Origin: Neoarius graeffei
Taxonomy: Eukaryota; Chordata; Actinopteri; Siluriformes; Ariidae
Direction of reading: 5' to 3'
Assembly (NCBI RefSeq): GCF_027579695.1
Contig: NC_083577.1
Span: forward strand, 36,803,198-36,867,197
DNA length: 64,000 bases
Below the pieces are notes generated by a model. That model made no database searches. It was given only the letters and a program-made list of their open reading frames with translations, and had not been told where the DNA came from. Shown piece after piece: positions 43,646-53,683 of the stretch. Every line of letters begins with the position of its first letter. Position 1 is the first letter of the stretch. The position numbers were made by a program, and so were the translations under genes.

Positions 43646-44171
43646 TACACTACCGTTCAAAAGTTTGGGGTCACCCAGACAATTTTGTGTCTTCCATGAA
43701 AAGTCACACTTTTATTTACCACCATAAGTTGTAAAATGAATAGAAAATATAGTCAAGACATTTTTCTGGCCATTTTGAGCATTTAATCAACCCCACAAAT
43801 GTGATGCTCCAGAAACTCAATCTGCTCAAAGGAAGGTCAGTTTTATAGCTTCTCTAAAGAGCTAAACTGTTTTCAGCTGTGCTAACATGATTGTACAAGG
43901 GTTTTCTAATCATCCATTAGCCTTCTGAGGCAATGAGCAAACACATTGTACCATTAGAACACTGGAGTGAGAGTTGCTGGAAATGGGCCTCTATACACCT
44001 ATGGAGATATTGCACCAAAAACCAGACATTTGCAGCTAGAATAGTCATTTACCACATTAGCAATGTATAGAGTGTATTTCTGATTAAAGTGATCTTCATT
44101 GAAAAGAACAGTGCTTTTCTTTCAAAAATAAGGAAATTTCAAAGTGACCCCAAACTTTTGAACGGTAGTAT
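43646..44171. mobile_element. Tc1-type MITE (ACTACCGTTCAAAAGTTTGG family)
   Basis: The ends CACTACCGTTCAAAAGTTTG and CAAACTTTTGAACGGTAGTA are those of a very common fish MITE with TA targets. The interior is non-coding. Confidence 0.92.
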
Positions 44172-44214
44172 ATGTTCCAGATGTTATTTCATAGTTTTGA
44201 TGTTTTCAGTATTG

Positions 44215-44898
44215 TTCTACAATGAGACCATCTCAGTCCCATCTTTCTTAGCTTAATTCCCAAGCTTTCCACAGCACATGTGGAATTAAGCTAAGAGAGA
44301 GGAAACTGAGATGGTATGGGCATATCCTGAGAAGAGATGCAGAGAATGTTGAGGATGGAGCTGCCAGGCACACGAAAACGAGGAAGGCCAAAGAGGAAAG
44401 AAAGCACAACTTTATTCATCACACACTTGTGAAATTCCTCTCTGCATTTAACCCATCTGAAGGAGTGAACACGCACGTGAGCAATGAGCACACACACATA
44501 CCCAGAGCAGTGGGCAGCCATGCTAACAGCTCCCGGGGAGCAGTTGGGAGTTAGGTGCCTCGCTCAAGGGCACCTCAGCCCAAGGCTGTCCCATATTAAC
44601 CTAACCGCATGTCTTTGGACTGTGGGGGAAACCCACGCAGACATGGGGAGAACATGCAAACTCCACACAGAAAGGCCCTCGCCAGCCCCTGGGCTCAAAC
44701 CCAGAACCTTCTTGCTGTGAGGCAACCGTACTAACTTGCACTTACACCACCGTGCCACTGGGAGATACATGGATGTGGTGAGAGAGTACATGAAAGTGGC
44801 AGGTGTGGTAGAGAAGGATGCGGAAGACGGAACAATGGAGACGAAAGATCCGCTGTGGCGAGCCCTAATCGGGAGCAGCCAAAAGAAGAAGAAGAAGT
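44215..44898 (+). mobile_element. LINE 3' fragment with RTE-like tail, split by a SINE
   Basis: The frame before the SINE reads LRWYGHILRRDAENVEDGA, typical of reverse-transcriptase C-termini. After the SINE come VREYMKVAGVVEKDAED and the 3' end GATCCGCTGTGGCGAGCCCT...GGGAGCAGCCAAAAG with a (GAA)n tail. An inverted repeat (TTAGCTTAATTCC / GGAATTAAGCTAA) lies at its left. Confidence 0.7.
44403..44762 (-). repeat. V-SINE variant (as at 2366-2742)
   Basis: Minus-strand copy of the variant with the GAGCAAGGCACC-type second half. It lies inside the LINE fragment. Confidence 0.82.
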
Positions 44899-45212
44899 AT
44901 TGTCCTACAATTTAGAAAATAGTCATAATACAGAAAAAACCTACGAATGAGTAGGGGTGTCCGAACTGTTGACTGGTACTGTACTTACATCATAGGAGGC
45001 ACTTTGGTGCAGTTTCACGACTCTAAATTCCCACTAGGTGTAAATGTGATCCAGTGTGAACTCCTGCCTTATGCCCAGTATTCCTAGGATATTACAGGCC
45101 TGGGTTCACTGTGACCTTGACCAGGATTTATTTGACCAGAAGATGATCAAATAAACACTTGGAATCCAATTCAGAACAACACATTCCCTTAAATCCTCAG
45201 AAAGACTTCATA

Positions 45213-45590
45213 GAGGGCGGCACGGTGGTGTAGCGGTTAGCGCTGTCGCCTCACAGCAAGAAGGTCCGGGTTCGAGCCCCGTGGCCAGCGAGGGCCTTTC
45301 TGTGCGGAGTTTGCATGTTCTCCCCGTGTCCGCGTGGGTTTCCTCCGGGTGCTCCGGTTTCCCCCACAGTCCAAAGACATGCAGGTTAGGTTAACTGGTG
45401 ACTCTAAATTGACCGTAGGTGTGAATGTGAGTGTGAATGGTTGTCTGTGTCTATGTGTCAGCCCTGTGATGACCTGGCGACTTGTCCAGGGTGTACCCTG
45501 CCTTTCGCCCGTAGTCAGCTGGGATAGGCTCCAGCTTGCCTGCGACCCTGTAGAACAGGATAAAGCGGCTAGAGATAATGAGATGAGATG
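45213..45590 (+). repeat. V-SINE, DANA/Mermaid type
   Basis: A full-length copy. The 10-bp duplication AGACTTCATA is at 45203-45212 and 45591-45600. Confidence 0.94.
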
Positions 45591-45899
45591 AGACTTCATA
45601 CAGCTAGCTTAAAACACATGGGAAGTTATGGACTACACAGTATTCATGGCCCAGTGATATTCAGACTCAGAGACGTTGCCCAACACGCCATCTTGTGGAC
45701 ACGTTCTGTATTGAACATGGTTATAACTTAAGAATTGTGTATTAAAAGAAAGAAAAAGGGAAAAGAACCGACATGCTTTACACTGTGTGGTTTGTTTGGC
45801 TAGTGATTATTATTATTATTATTATTATTATTAAAATGCTTCAGACAGCTGCAGATATGAGTACTGGAAGCAGCTGATGTTTTTGCAGTTTAAAGGACA

Positions 45900-46129
45900 A
45901 ATCTCCTGATTGGCTGCGTTGCGTCTCGTGCCCTGTCGCGATTGGCTGTAAGGAAAAGAATGTCGTAATGCACTTCGGTTCCATAACAAGCAACACGGAA
46001 GTAATTAGGACCAGAGCACAGAGTCAAAACAAGAGATAAACAATTGCTCTCTTTCATATTTATTGATTTTCTTCTCAGTTTGACTGGGTAACAGGCGCTG
46101 TACAGCGGCCCGGGGGTCTCCATAATGGT
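45900..46129 (+). promoter_or_regulatory. Candidate promoter and 5' UTR of the 46-53 kb gene
   Basis: Two inverted CCAAT boxes (GATTGGCTG at about 45908 and 45950), no TATA box, and a GC-rich run just before a start codon. This is the layout of a housekeeping promoter. The link to the exons at 51.7-52.7 kb is inferred. Confidence 0.4.
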
Positions 46130-46146
46130 ATGACTTCTGATAAAAG
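46130..46146 (+). CDS. Candidate first coding exon of an unrecognised gene
   Basis: ATGACTTCTGATAAAAG (peptide MTSDK plus two bases) ends at a near-perfect donor, AAAAG|GTAAGT. A minimal upstream frame ATGGTATGA (Met-Val-stop, 46125-46133) overlaps the start codon. The phase does not match the exon at 51728 directly, so at least one internal exon is missing from this model. Confidence 0.35.
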
Positions 46147-46315
46147 GTAAGTATTTCTTTTTTATTAAACAATTAATTATTTAATACATACATTAAATAC
46201 TGACCGGCCTTTAGAAAAGGCGTAACTAGGATACATTTCATAGTTAGACAGATACAGGATATGGATTCTTTGTCAGAATATTTATAGTGTATTAGTAATT
46301 TTTTAATACAGTACG

Positions 46316-46362
46316 ATTAGATTAGATTAGATTAGATTAGATTAGATTAGATTAGATTAGAT
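46316..46362. repeat. (ATTAG)n tail repeat of the Rex1-like LINE
   Basis: About nine pentamers forming the LINE 3' tail. Confidence 0.9.
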
Positions 46363-46497
46363 AGAACTTTATTGATCCCTTTGGGCGGGTTCCCTCAGGG
46401 AAATTAAAATTCCAGTAGCATAATTACAGGATAAACAGAGAATAGAAAATAGAGAAAAAACTTATAGATAAATTAAATTCAATTAGGTATTTGCATA

Positions 46498-47088
46498 TGA
46501 GTGAGTCCACGCTTATGGGGACATGAACTTATTCACCTAAAACCATTTCTTTTTTTACCATCAGGTCACAAAACATGTAATCTTTAATGAATGATATGTT
46601 AAAAGATAACTTTAATTTTCTGAGATGTAATAAAAACATATTTATATGCCAAAGTCAAGCCTATGAGTTCCAAAATGATGTCTGTTACATTACTTCTGTT
46701 ACGATTGTCCATCTCGCGTCTGTTACAAATTAATTACAATCTAGCTATATACCATGTTAATCTTATTGAAAGAATGTGTATGTTTATTCTACTACACATG
46801 TTTATTAATTATATTTGCTAAAACATCACCTTCCTATGTTTCAAAAAGTAATTCTACATTGTTAAAATTGAGAATATATATGTCCACAACACTTCTGTTA
46901 CGTTCTGACTTTGGCATATAAATATGTTTTTATTACATCTCAGAAAATTAAAGTTATCTTTTAACATATCATTCATTAAAGATTACATGTTTTGTGACCT
47001 GATGGTAAAAAAAAGAAATGGTTTTAGGTGAATTTTTAAAAATAAGTTCATGTCCCCATTTCAGTACCCATAAGCGTGGAATCACTCA
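46498..47088 (+). mobile_element. Palindromic 600-bp MITE, copy 3
   Basis: Same orientation as copy 1, flanked by TA on both sides. It lacks ten or so bases (GTACTGAAAT) in the left arm that the right arm retains. It lies inside the 3' part of the Rex1-like LINE and is therefore younger than it. Confidence 0.9.
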
Positions 47089-47290
47089 TATACAAATATA
47101 AAAAAAAAAAGAATAAGATATGGGGAAGGGCCAACGGAAAAGGTATTGCACATTGTCCAGTATTGTTTTTTGTCAGGCTAAACTACTGCTACTTCCTGTC
47201 CTCTGTCCTCCTGTTCCCCGTCCTCCCCCCCCAGAGAGGAGTTGTACAGTCTGATGGCGTGAGGGACAAAGGAGTTTTTAAGTCTGTTAG

Positions 47291-47790
47291 GGCCTCTACA
47301 TGCTCTTGCGACAAGGCTTTCGCAGATAGCTTTTCGTAGACAGTTGTAATTTATCGTTGAGCGGGGAGTAATAGGTGTGCGCGATGTTATTCACCGCCAC
47401 AACACAAGGGGGCGCGAAGTCGCGAAATCGCTAGGAGTAGTTGGTGGGTGTGGTTAGTGGAGTGTTTATCCTCCGGTTACTTATAATGACTAGAACTGGA
47501 GTTGTATAGATGTCCGTACTTCCTCGATCAACCGCTCTTCGTGCTGCTCCATCTTCGCTCGTGTTTTTAAAAATGGCGGTCGTGAAAACAAACAAGTAGG
47601 GAAGCGGAAGTGCATGTACAGCGGATGTAGAGTGGGCCAATCAGAGCCCTCTTGTCTGCGACGCTGTCTGCGAGGCTTCTGCGGTGGTCACAATTTTTGG
47701 GAGGTGCGCGCAGAGCGTCTGCGAAGGTGGGGGGGAGGGGCTACGCAGACGCTAACTGCGAGGACTGGGTTGTCAGCATAAGTTGGCCTT
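47291..47790. mobile_element. GC-rich insertion in the Rex1-like LINE
   Basis: The LINE sequence AGTCTGTTAG is interrupted and resumes at TCCTGCACTTGGGAAGG. The inserted block has weakly inverted ends (GCAGATAGC...CGTAGA and CTACGCAGACGCTAACTGC) with repeated GTCTGCG motifs. It is an unclassified MITE, perhaps hAT-like. Confidence 0.5.
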
Positions 47791-49008
47791 TCGTCCTGCA
47801 CTTGGGAAGGAGCATTCTGTCACTAAACAGGCTCCTCTGGTTGCTGATGACAGTGTGCAGAGGGTGACTGGCATCGTCCATGATGTTCAGTATTTTGTCC
47901 GTAGTCGTCTTCTCTGCCACCGTCACCAGAGAGTCCAGCTTCATGCTGACCCCAGAGCCGGCCCGCCTGATCAGTTTGTCCAGCCTGGATGTGTCCTTCT
48001 TGGATGTGCTGCCCCCCCCCCAGCACAGCACACCACGGTGTAAAACAGGACACTGGCGACCACGGACTGATAGAACATCTGCAGGAAACTCCTGCAGATG
48101 TTAAAGGACTGCAGCCTCCTCAGGAAGTACAGCCTGCTCTGTCCCTTCCTGTATGTTGCCAGTCCAGCTTGCTGTCCAGCCACAGCCTGAGGTACTTGTA
48201 GGAATCCACAGCCTCCACCTCGACTCCCTTGATCAGAACTGGTCGTGACCTTGGTCTGGACCTCCCAAAGTCAATGACCAGCTCCTTGGGCTTCGAGGTG
48301 TTGAGCTGCAGATGGTTCCTGTTGCACCAAATGGCAAAGTCCCTAACCAGGCTTCTATACTCCTCCTCTCTGTCGTCCCTGATACACCCCACGATGGCTG
48401 TGTCATCGGCGAACTTCTGAATGTGTGACAGCTCCGAGTTGTAGCAGAAGTCCGCAGTGCACAGGGTGAAGAGAAGAGGGGCCAGCACCATGCACTGGGG
48501 TGCTCCTAATCACAGTATCAGACGTGATGTACTGCAGCCTGTCGGTGAGGTAGCTGGAGATCCAGGTGACCAGACGGGTCTACTCGCATCCTGTTCAGTT
48601 TGTCCTGAAGCATAAGGGGCTGGATGGTGTTGAAGGCACTCGAGAAGTCCAAAAAGAGGATCCTCACTGTGCCATTTCCCTTATCCAGATGTGAGTGGGC
48701 TCGGTGTAGCGGGTAGAGGATGGTGTCTTCCACACCAACACCTGCCCAGTATGCAAACTACAGACAGTCCTGGGCATGTTGCACCTGGGGTCTGAGGAGG
48801 CTGAGGAAGAGCCGCTCCAACGTCTTCATCAGGTGTGAAGTGAGTGACTTCCGACTGGTGGCATTCAGCTCACTGGGCCGGTTCTTCTTGGGAATTGGAA
48901 CGATGCATGATGTCTTCCAGAGGGTGGGCACTCTCCCCAGCTGCAGGCTGAGGTTGAAAAATGCGTTGGAGTGGTTCACCCAGTTCAGCAGCGCAGGTCT
49001 TCAGTGTT

Positions 49009-49009
<1 letters not shown>

Positions 49010-49035
<26 letters not shown>
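49010..49035. repeat. (ATT)n microsatellite
   Basis: Nine ATT units just outside the Rex1-like LINE. Confidence 0.85.
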
Positions 49036-49039
<4 letters not shown>

Positions 49040-49135
49040 CCTGAATGCACCTAAGTGAACCCAAGGAAACACAGATTATAAGGTTGGGGGATCTATTACA
49101 TTAACCTGTATTAACACAAATTAATACTGGTGTTC

Positions 49136-49459
49136 GGGTGGCACGGTGGTGTAGTGGTTAGCACTGTCGCCTCACAGCAAGAAGGTCCTGGGTTCAAGCC
49201 CAGGAGTTAGCATGTTCTCCCCATGTCTGCATGGGTTTCCACTGGGTGCTCCGGTTTCCCCTACAGTCCAAAGACATGCAGGTTAGGTTAATTGGTGGCT
49301 CTAAATTGACTGTAGGTGTGAATGTGAATGGTTGTATGATGACCTGGCGACTTGTCCAGGGTGTACCCTGCCTCTTGCCCATAGCCAGCTGGGATAGGCT
49401 CCAGCTTGCCTGCGACCCTGTAGAACGGGATAAGCCGGCTACAGATAATGGATGGATGA
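49136..49459 (+). repeat. V-SINE, DANA/Mermaid type, older copy
   Basis: The head and core are recognisable, but there are internal deletions (after GGTTCAAGCCCAGG and in the GTGAATGGTT region). Flanks ATACTGGTGT and ATATTGGTGT may be a decayed duplication. Confidence 0.85.
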
Positions 49460-49469
49460 ATAATATTGG

Positions 49470-49752
49470 TGTCACTGCTTGGGCAGTATAGTGGTGCAGT
49501 AGTTCTGGGTTCGAACCATGACCATAGTATCCTCCCTGTGTCTGCTTGGATTTTCTTCGGGTGCTCCGGTTTCTACCTTGCAGATTAGGTAAAATACCTA
49601 GCCACTGGGTTTGTATAAAACAGTGCAAACTTGGCACTGGTCCCAAGCCTGGATAGATTGGGGAGGGTTGCATCAGGATATAATCAAATATGTGGAACAG
49701 ATCTGCTGTGGTGACCCTGAACGAACGGGAGCAGCTGAAATAAGAATATTTG
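49470..49752 (+). repeat. V-SINE with LINE-type 3' tail, old
   Basis: A diverged head (GGTGCAGTAG, GGGTTCGAACC) and core are followed by AAGCCTGGATAGATTGGGGAGG and a tail ATCTGCTGTGGTGACCCT...CGGGAGCAGCTGAAATAAG. The tail matches the LINE 3' end at 44840-44890. Confidence 0.75.
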
Positions 49753-49759
49753 TGTTTCT

Positions 49760-50214
49760 GCTGTATGTTTTATAAAGCTATGAAGCCATTTTATCATGTT
49801 TGTCTCAACATGATTCCTTTGAGAAGGAACAATGAAGTGGGACTTGCATGCAAAGTGCAGCTTGACATGAGAAAAACAAGTTCAAGCCTGCACATCACTA
49901 TCGCAAGGGAATAAGCACTCCTATTGCTTAGGGAGATACCAGATAGCCAAATAAATTTAGCATGTAAAAGGGTATGCAAAGGATTGCTTAAGATGAGGAG
50001 TAAAAACCTTGATAGATAAACAGGCAGAACTCTGATATCGATAAGAAAGGAAGTTGAGACACCTCCCAGGTCTGTCAGGTCTGGTGCAGTTCAGTGACCT
50101 TGTTTGCTTTAGATAACATAATAATAATAAAAGGCAGATGGGTGATAGAAAGGGATGGGGAGACATCTAGGGGTGGTAAAGAGAGTTAAAGTAAGGCAAA
50201 TTAGAATTGGCCAG
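49760..50214. other. No feature seen
   Basis: Presumably intron of the 46-53 kb gene. I found no exon here that fits the missing phase. Confidence 0.35.
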
Positions 50215-50550
50215 TTAAAGTGCATATCACGGGTAAATTCAGGCGCAAGATCAATGTAATTCTCCTGTTTTATATTAAACTTTGGTCAAATATCTGTCAC
50301 ATTTTGCATTTTGTGCAATTATTTTACCTTGCACAATACCAGAAAAATTCATTTGAAATCAAGTCACTTGAGGCGAATTTGTCCACCTCTGAAAAAACTT
50401 GGCATTTGGATTTCCCGGCAAACATTGAATTTCGTGACGTCACGTGTGGGACGCCTCCCTCTGAATCCTACTTCAGCGCTGGTTTGTTTATGAGAAAACG
50501 ACCTGGTGGTTTTCTGCAAATTTCTTCAACGTTATCACGTAATTATTAAA

Positions 50551-51027
50551 ATGGTTAACAGATGTATCGTAGGAGGGTGTAGCAACACCAATCTTGATGG
50601 GATTAGTACTCATCGTTTTCCAAAAGACCGGACAATGAGAGAGAAATGGGAGCGCTTTGTGCGAGGCACCCGGAAAAATTGGCTACATGCTACAGACTAC
50701 AGCATTATTTGCAGAGCTCACTTCACAAGGCCTGACGACTTTGAGAACTATTTGCAGTGGGAAATGGGCTTCACGAGGCAACTTGATCTGAAAAAAGACA
50801 CAGTTCTATCTGTCAGAATGCCCAAAGCAACACCATCTCCATCTGTGTCAGCGTCACCAAAGGAGCCAGCCGTGTTCGTCTCCCCTGACAGAAGGCGAAG
50901 TGCCGCATCCACTGAGGCCCTCGAAGCCGAGGACCAAGCAGAGCCGAGAAAAAGACCAAGAAAATCGGCAATTCACAAGTTGACTGTTGCCAGGGTAAGA
51001 AATAAGAGAGACTATACTCTAAATTAG
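50551..51027 (+). CDS. THAP-domain protein frame (transposon-encoded, probably first exon)
   Basis: The 158-residue frame starts MVNRCIVGGCSNTNLDGIST. Zinc ligands of the C2CH THAP fold are visible: Cys5, Cys10, Cys54 and His57 (IICRAHF), spaced as C-x4-C-x43-C-x2-H. HRFPKD and REKWERFVR supply the conserved Pro and Trp. After the domain comes a Ser/Pro-rich linker and a basic patch RKRPRK. Near the end, GCCAGG|GTAAGA is a strong splice donor, so the frame after LTVAR is probably intron read-through. THAP domains bind specific DNA; in such transposons they recognise the terminal repeats. It starts 333 bases inside the left terminus. The alternative, a host THAP gene, is unlikely given the TTAA-bounded context. 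Confidence 0.75.
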   Translation: MVNRCIVGGCSNTNLDGISTHRFPKDRTMREKWERFVRGTRKNWLHATDYSIICRAHFTRPDDFENYLQWEMGFTRQLDLKKDTVLSVRMPKATPSPSVSASPKEPAVFVSPDRRRSAASTEALEAEDQAEPRKRPRKSAIHKLTVARVRNKRDYTLN

Positions 51028-51052
51028 GTGTTCCTGTGGTACACGGATAATG

Positions 51053-51232
51053 TTATTTGTTGACACACACAAAAGTAAACACCGCCGTATTATTTACATC
51101 CCCGGTGTTGTCTCCGTCGTCTTCACTACTTGAGTCATCATCAAATCCAAACAGATGAAGCCCCAATTCTGACATCTCATTATATTCTTCATCCAAAGGT
51201 GAAGTAACATTGCGCTCAGGTGACAATTCCAT
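51053..51232 (-). CDS. Acidic N-terminal frame of the TTAA element
   Basis: The 59-residue minus-strand frame begins MELSPERNVTSPLDEEYNEM and contains SELGLHLFGFDDDSSSEDDG. The same start is conserved in the deleted copy at 31322, suggesting it was a real gene start of the parent element. It looks like the N-terminus of a larger protein whose body is missing. The pattern loosely recalls acidic starts of the P2X7-intracellular-domain-like proteins found near THAP elements, but this is weak. Confidence 0.45.
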   Translation of the reverse strand: MELSPERNVTSPLDEEYNEMSELGLHLFGFDDDSSSEDDGDNTGDVNNTAVFTFVCVNK

Positions 51233-51727
51233 ATTTCAATGCAAAATCGCTAGCTGCTAAACTTAGTCTACACAGGCTGTGCACTGAAACCGTGCAAGCT
51301 CGCACAGCCTGCTGGCGCTTCCGCAGGTGACATCACGAATCTGGCTCCAGACTCCCTTGGGATTTTTCCAGACGCGTTTTTTTTTTTTTTTTTCCTGCTG
51401 TAGACAGATGGCCTTGTGCAAAATTACCCTTCTGGATGAGTGTGTAAAGGGACATTCTTTCATATAAAAAAAAAAAAACCCTGAATTTTGTCCAGAATAT
51501 GCACTTTAAAGGAGGCAAAAAAATTTGTCACCCTTGGGGTTTTTAAGATCATGCACTATTGTCATCTCTTCAGTGTTTGCTCTCGAAATCGACTTCCTTT
51601 ATTGCTTAGGGTTACCTTTTTAGTAAAGTTTCTTGCTGATCCTCAGAAGGAATGTTCCATGACACCAGTTATACAATATTAATGCTCATATGTAATTGTG
51701 TGTGTGTGATCTGTTCTGTTCTGTCAG

Positions 51728-51820
51728 CCGGTGCCTACGTGGCGCGGAAAATCTCTTCTGTTGTCCGAGGGGATGAGCAAAAAGACCAGCCTGTCCTCAC
51801 GCCATGTAGCCTGGCACAAG
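51728..51820 (+). CDS. Penultimate exon of an unrecognised gene
   Basis: Acceptor TTCTGTTCTGTCAG, donor CACAAG|GTTGGC. In the phase that fits the next exon it encodes GAYVARKISSVVRGDEQKDQ followed by PVLTPCSLAQ. I do not recognise the protein; the start looks like the end of a membrane helix followed by a cytosolic basic part, but the upstream exon is unknown. The donor GTTGGC is weak. Confidence 0.5.
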
Positions 51821-52560
51821 GTTGGCTCTCTTCAAGTCTCAAGTTGTTGTGTCACTAATGTAGCATGTGATCACATCACGTGCCTGGCAATGACTCATGA
51901 CAATTGGATATAGGATGGCCTACAGCGAGCAGAACAAGCATAGACATTGTTACCCTCAAATATGATCAACCTATACATCTACAGTGTTATATTTGATCTG
52001 TTTTGATGAAACAGTTTTCCAAGATGTTTTGGAACACCTGGAAATATCAAGATTAGTTTGTTTTTATTTATAAACTTGATCAAATGTCATGGAAATACTA
52101 CTAAAGTCATGGAAAAATGTGGTCCTTCTGGGAAACCACTGAAATGTCATATTTTAGTATATTTACTATAGTTGACATTACATATATTTTATATAAAAAA
52201 AAAAAATACAAGACTAGAGTGAAATTGAAGATTACTACCTACATCCTATCATTAACCGTGACTTTTATTTTACCAGGAGAATATATTTGCTAAAGGGACA
52301 AGCCAGTAGGTATAGATTTGTGATATTTTATGGATCTAGTTGTGTCCATCTCTTGTTTTCATACAGTCTTTGAGATCTGAACTTTGTTCTTGGTTGTCCC
52401 TGATCTATCACAGCGAGATTGTCCCACTTCTAATGTGTGTGTATGTGTATTTCAGTCGGTATTGTTTGGTGTTCACCTTACACTGACACACAAATTTAGG
52501 AACTCTGATGATAGTAATAGAGTAACTGAGGTATTTACTGGTTACATGTTTGTGTTTCAG

Positions 52561-52679
52561 CTAATAAGCGTCAGAGTCGGAAGCAGTTAACAGCAGAGGA
52601 GAAGTTACCTTCAGACCTGGATGATGACGCAGTGTGTGTGCCTTCCACAGACACTGCAGTGCAGAAACATGGTTCCTGA
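52561..52679 (+). CDS. Last exon of the unrecognised gene
   Basis: Acceptor GTGTTTCAG. It continues with NKRQSRKQLTAEEKLPSDLD and DDAVCVPSTDTAVQKHGS, then TGA. A hydrophilic tail, basic then acidic. The phases of both exons agree. An AATAAA follows at 52999-53004. There is no similarity I can name. Confidence 0.55.
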
Positions 52680-52998
52680 GGTTAAAGGTCACGCTGGTGC
52701 ATTACTGGGTGCTAAACAGAAAACCTACACCCCTTGATTTAACAAAATTAGCTTTTTCCTCAATTAACCTACATTCAAGTTGCATAGTTGTACTAAGGGC
52801 ACTAACCATTTATTTCAGAATAATAGTACATACTGATAGTCAAAGGTTTTTGAAAACCTGACCTGAATGAGACTTTAAAATTAATGCTTGGGTCTAAAGA
52901 TAAAACAGCACTGGTATCAATTATGTGTTGTATTCAACAAGTGCCTAAACAGAATGATCAAGATCTGGGAATTTCCCAATTATGTCTTGATTGTTTCC

Positions 52999-53004
52999 AA
53001 TAAA
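52999..53004 (+). terminator. AATAAA polyadenylation signal
   Basis: CCAATAAAATAC about 320 bases after the stop codon of the last exon. Confidence 0.5.
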
Positions 53005-53683
53005 ATACATTCTACTTTTCACTTATTAACTCCTTTATTAATAAGATAAGAAAAAAAAACATATGAAAGTAAATCAGACTTTTTAATATAGGGTGCTCAG
53101 AAATATTTGATTGGCAATATACTGATATGATATTACTAGAGAACACAATAACGGGAAAGTTTTTTTTTTTATTAATGCCCTTTATCAACCCAGTTTGCCC
53201 TGCGTGACTGATGGATGTTAGTCAGTGCCTTCTCTCTCTCTCTCTCTCTCTCTCTCAGCTGTAAAGTGTGAAGATCTGTTCATCAACCTCTGACTCTGGG
53301 ACTGTTCAGATCTGAAGTTTTTCTACAGCTGTAATATTTATACTGAATGATTTCTTAAAAATATAGCCTACTGAATGTATACACATTAACATTTTTACAG
53401 TCAAGCCTGTTAAAAAAGGAGTAGGGCTGAGATTGTGAATAACATCACATTTTCATACATTGGGTGAAAAATAAAATTGCTTTAAATCAGTGTGTTTTGA
53501 AGTGTTTTGCTATAATGAGATTAGTGTCAGTGATAATTTGTAGGTGATGTGTTCGCTGTTTAGCTTGTGGAAAGAACAAATAACCAAGTGGCATGAACTA
53601 GAGTAAATTAGTCTTTTCTCTTTTTGGAAGTGTTGTTTATACATCTGGTAAGTTTCCTGATGACACCTGACAATCAATCAATG
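53005..53683. other. No gene seen; (CT)n at 53231-53259
   Basis: Downstream of the unrecognised gene. A CT microsatellite and several AATAAA motifs (for example near 53470), but nothing else. Confidence 0.4.

Larger units (their letters stand above)
38669..44984. mobile_element. Tc1-type non-autonomous element expanded by nested insertions
   Basis: Ends CAGTCCCAGTCAAAAGCTTG and GTTGACTGGTACTGTAC belong to the family of the element at 26393-27810. Blocks shared with that copy, in the same order, are at about 38890-39018, 42720-42783, 43520-43645, 44172-44216 and 44897-44984. What lies between them are younger insertions. The sister shows the original was about 500 bp. Confidence 0.82.
46316..48985 (-). 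mobile_element. Rex1-like LINE, 5'-truncated, with two insertions
   Basis: Minus-strand RT pieces: KTSCIVPIPKKNRPSEL, RILFLDFSSAFNTIQP, and HIQKFADDTAIVGCI followed by WCNRNHLQLNTSKPKELVID. These fit the Rex1/Babar group of the CR1-like LINEs. The 3' end is ATCAATAAAGTTCTATCTAA with a TCTAA repeat (at 46316-46365). Palindromic MITE copy 3 (46498-47088) and a GC-rich element (about 47291-47790) interrupt the 3' half. Several frameshifts are present. Confidence 0.8.
50219..51505 (+). mobile_element. TTAA-flanked DNA transposon (Kolobok-like) with THAP frame
   Basis: TTAA stands at 50215-50218 and 51506-51509. The terminal repeats are AGTGCATATCACGGGTAAAT at the left and, inverted, AGTGCATATTCTGGACAAAA at the right. 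It carries a THAP-domain frame reading inward from the left and an acidic frame reading inward from the right. No transposase catalytic core is present. Kolobok elements are known for TTAA targets and THAP domains; piggyBac shares TTAA but not THAP; ISL2EU has THAP but other targets. Kolobok is the best fit but not proven. Confidence 0.78.

Noticed and set aside
50551-51027. THAP frame as an independent host THAP gene
   Set aside because: It is enclosed by TTAA-flanked inverted repeats shared with a second copy that lacks it. A transposon gene explains this better.
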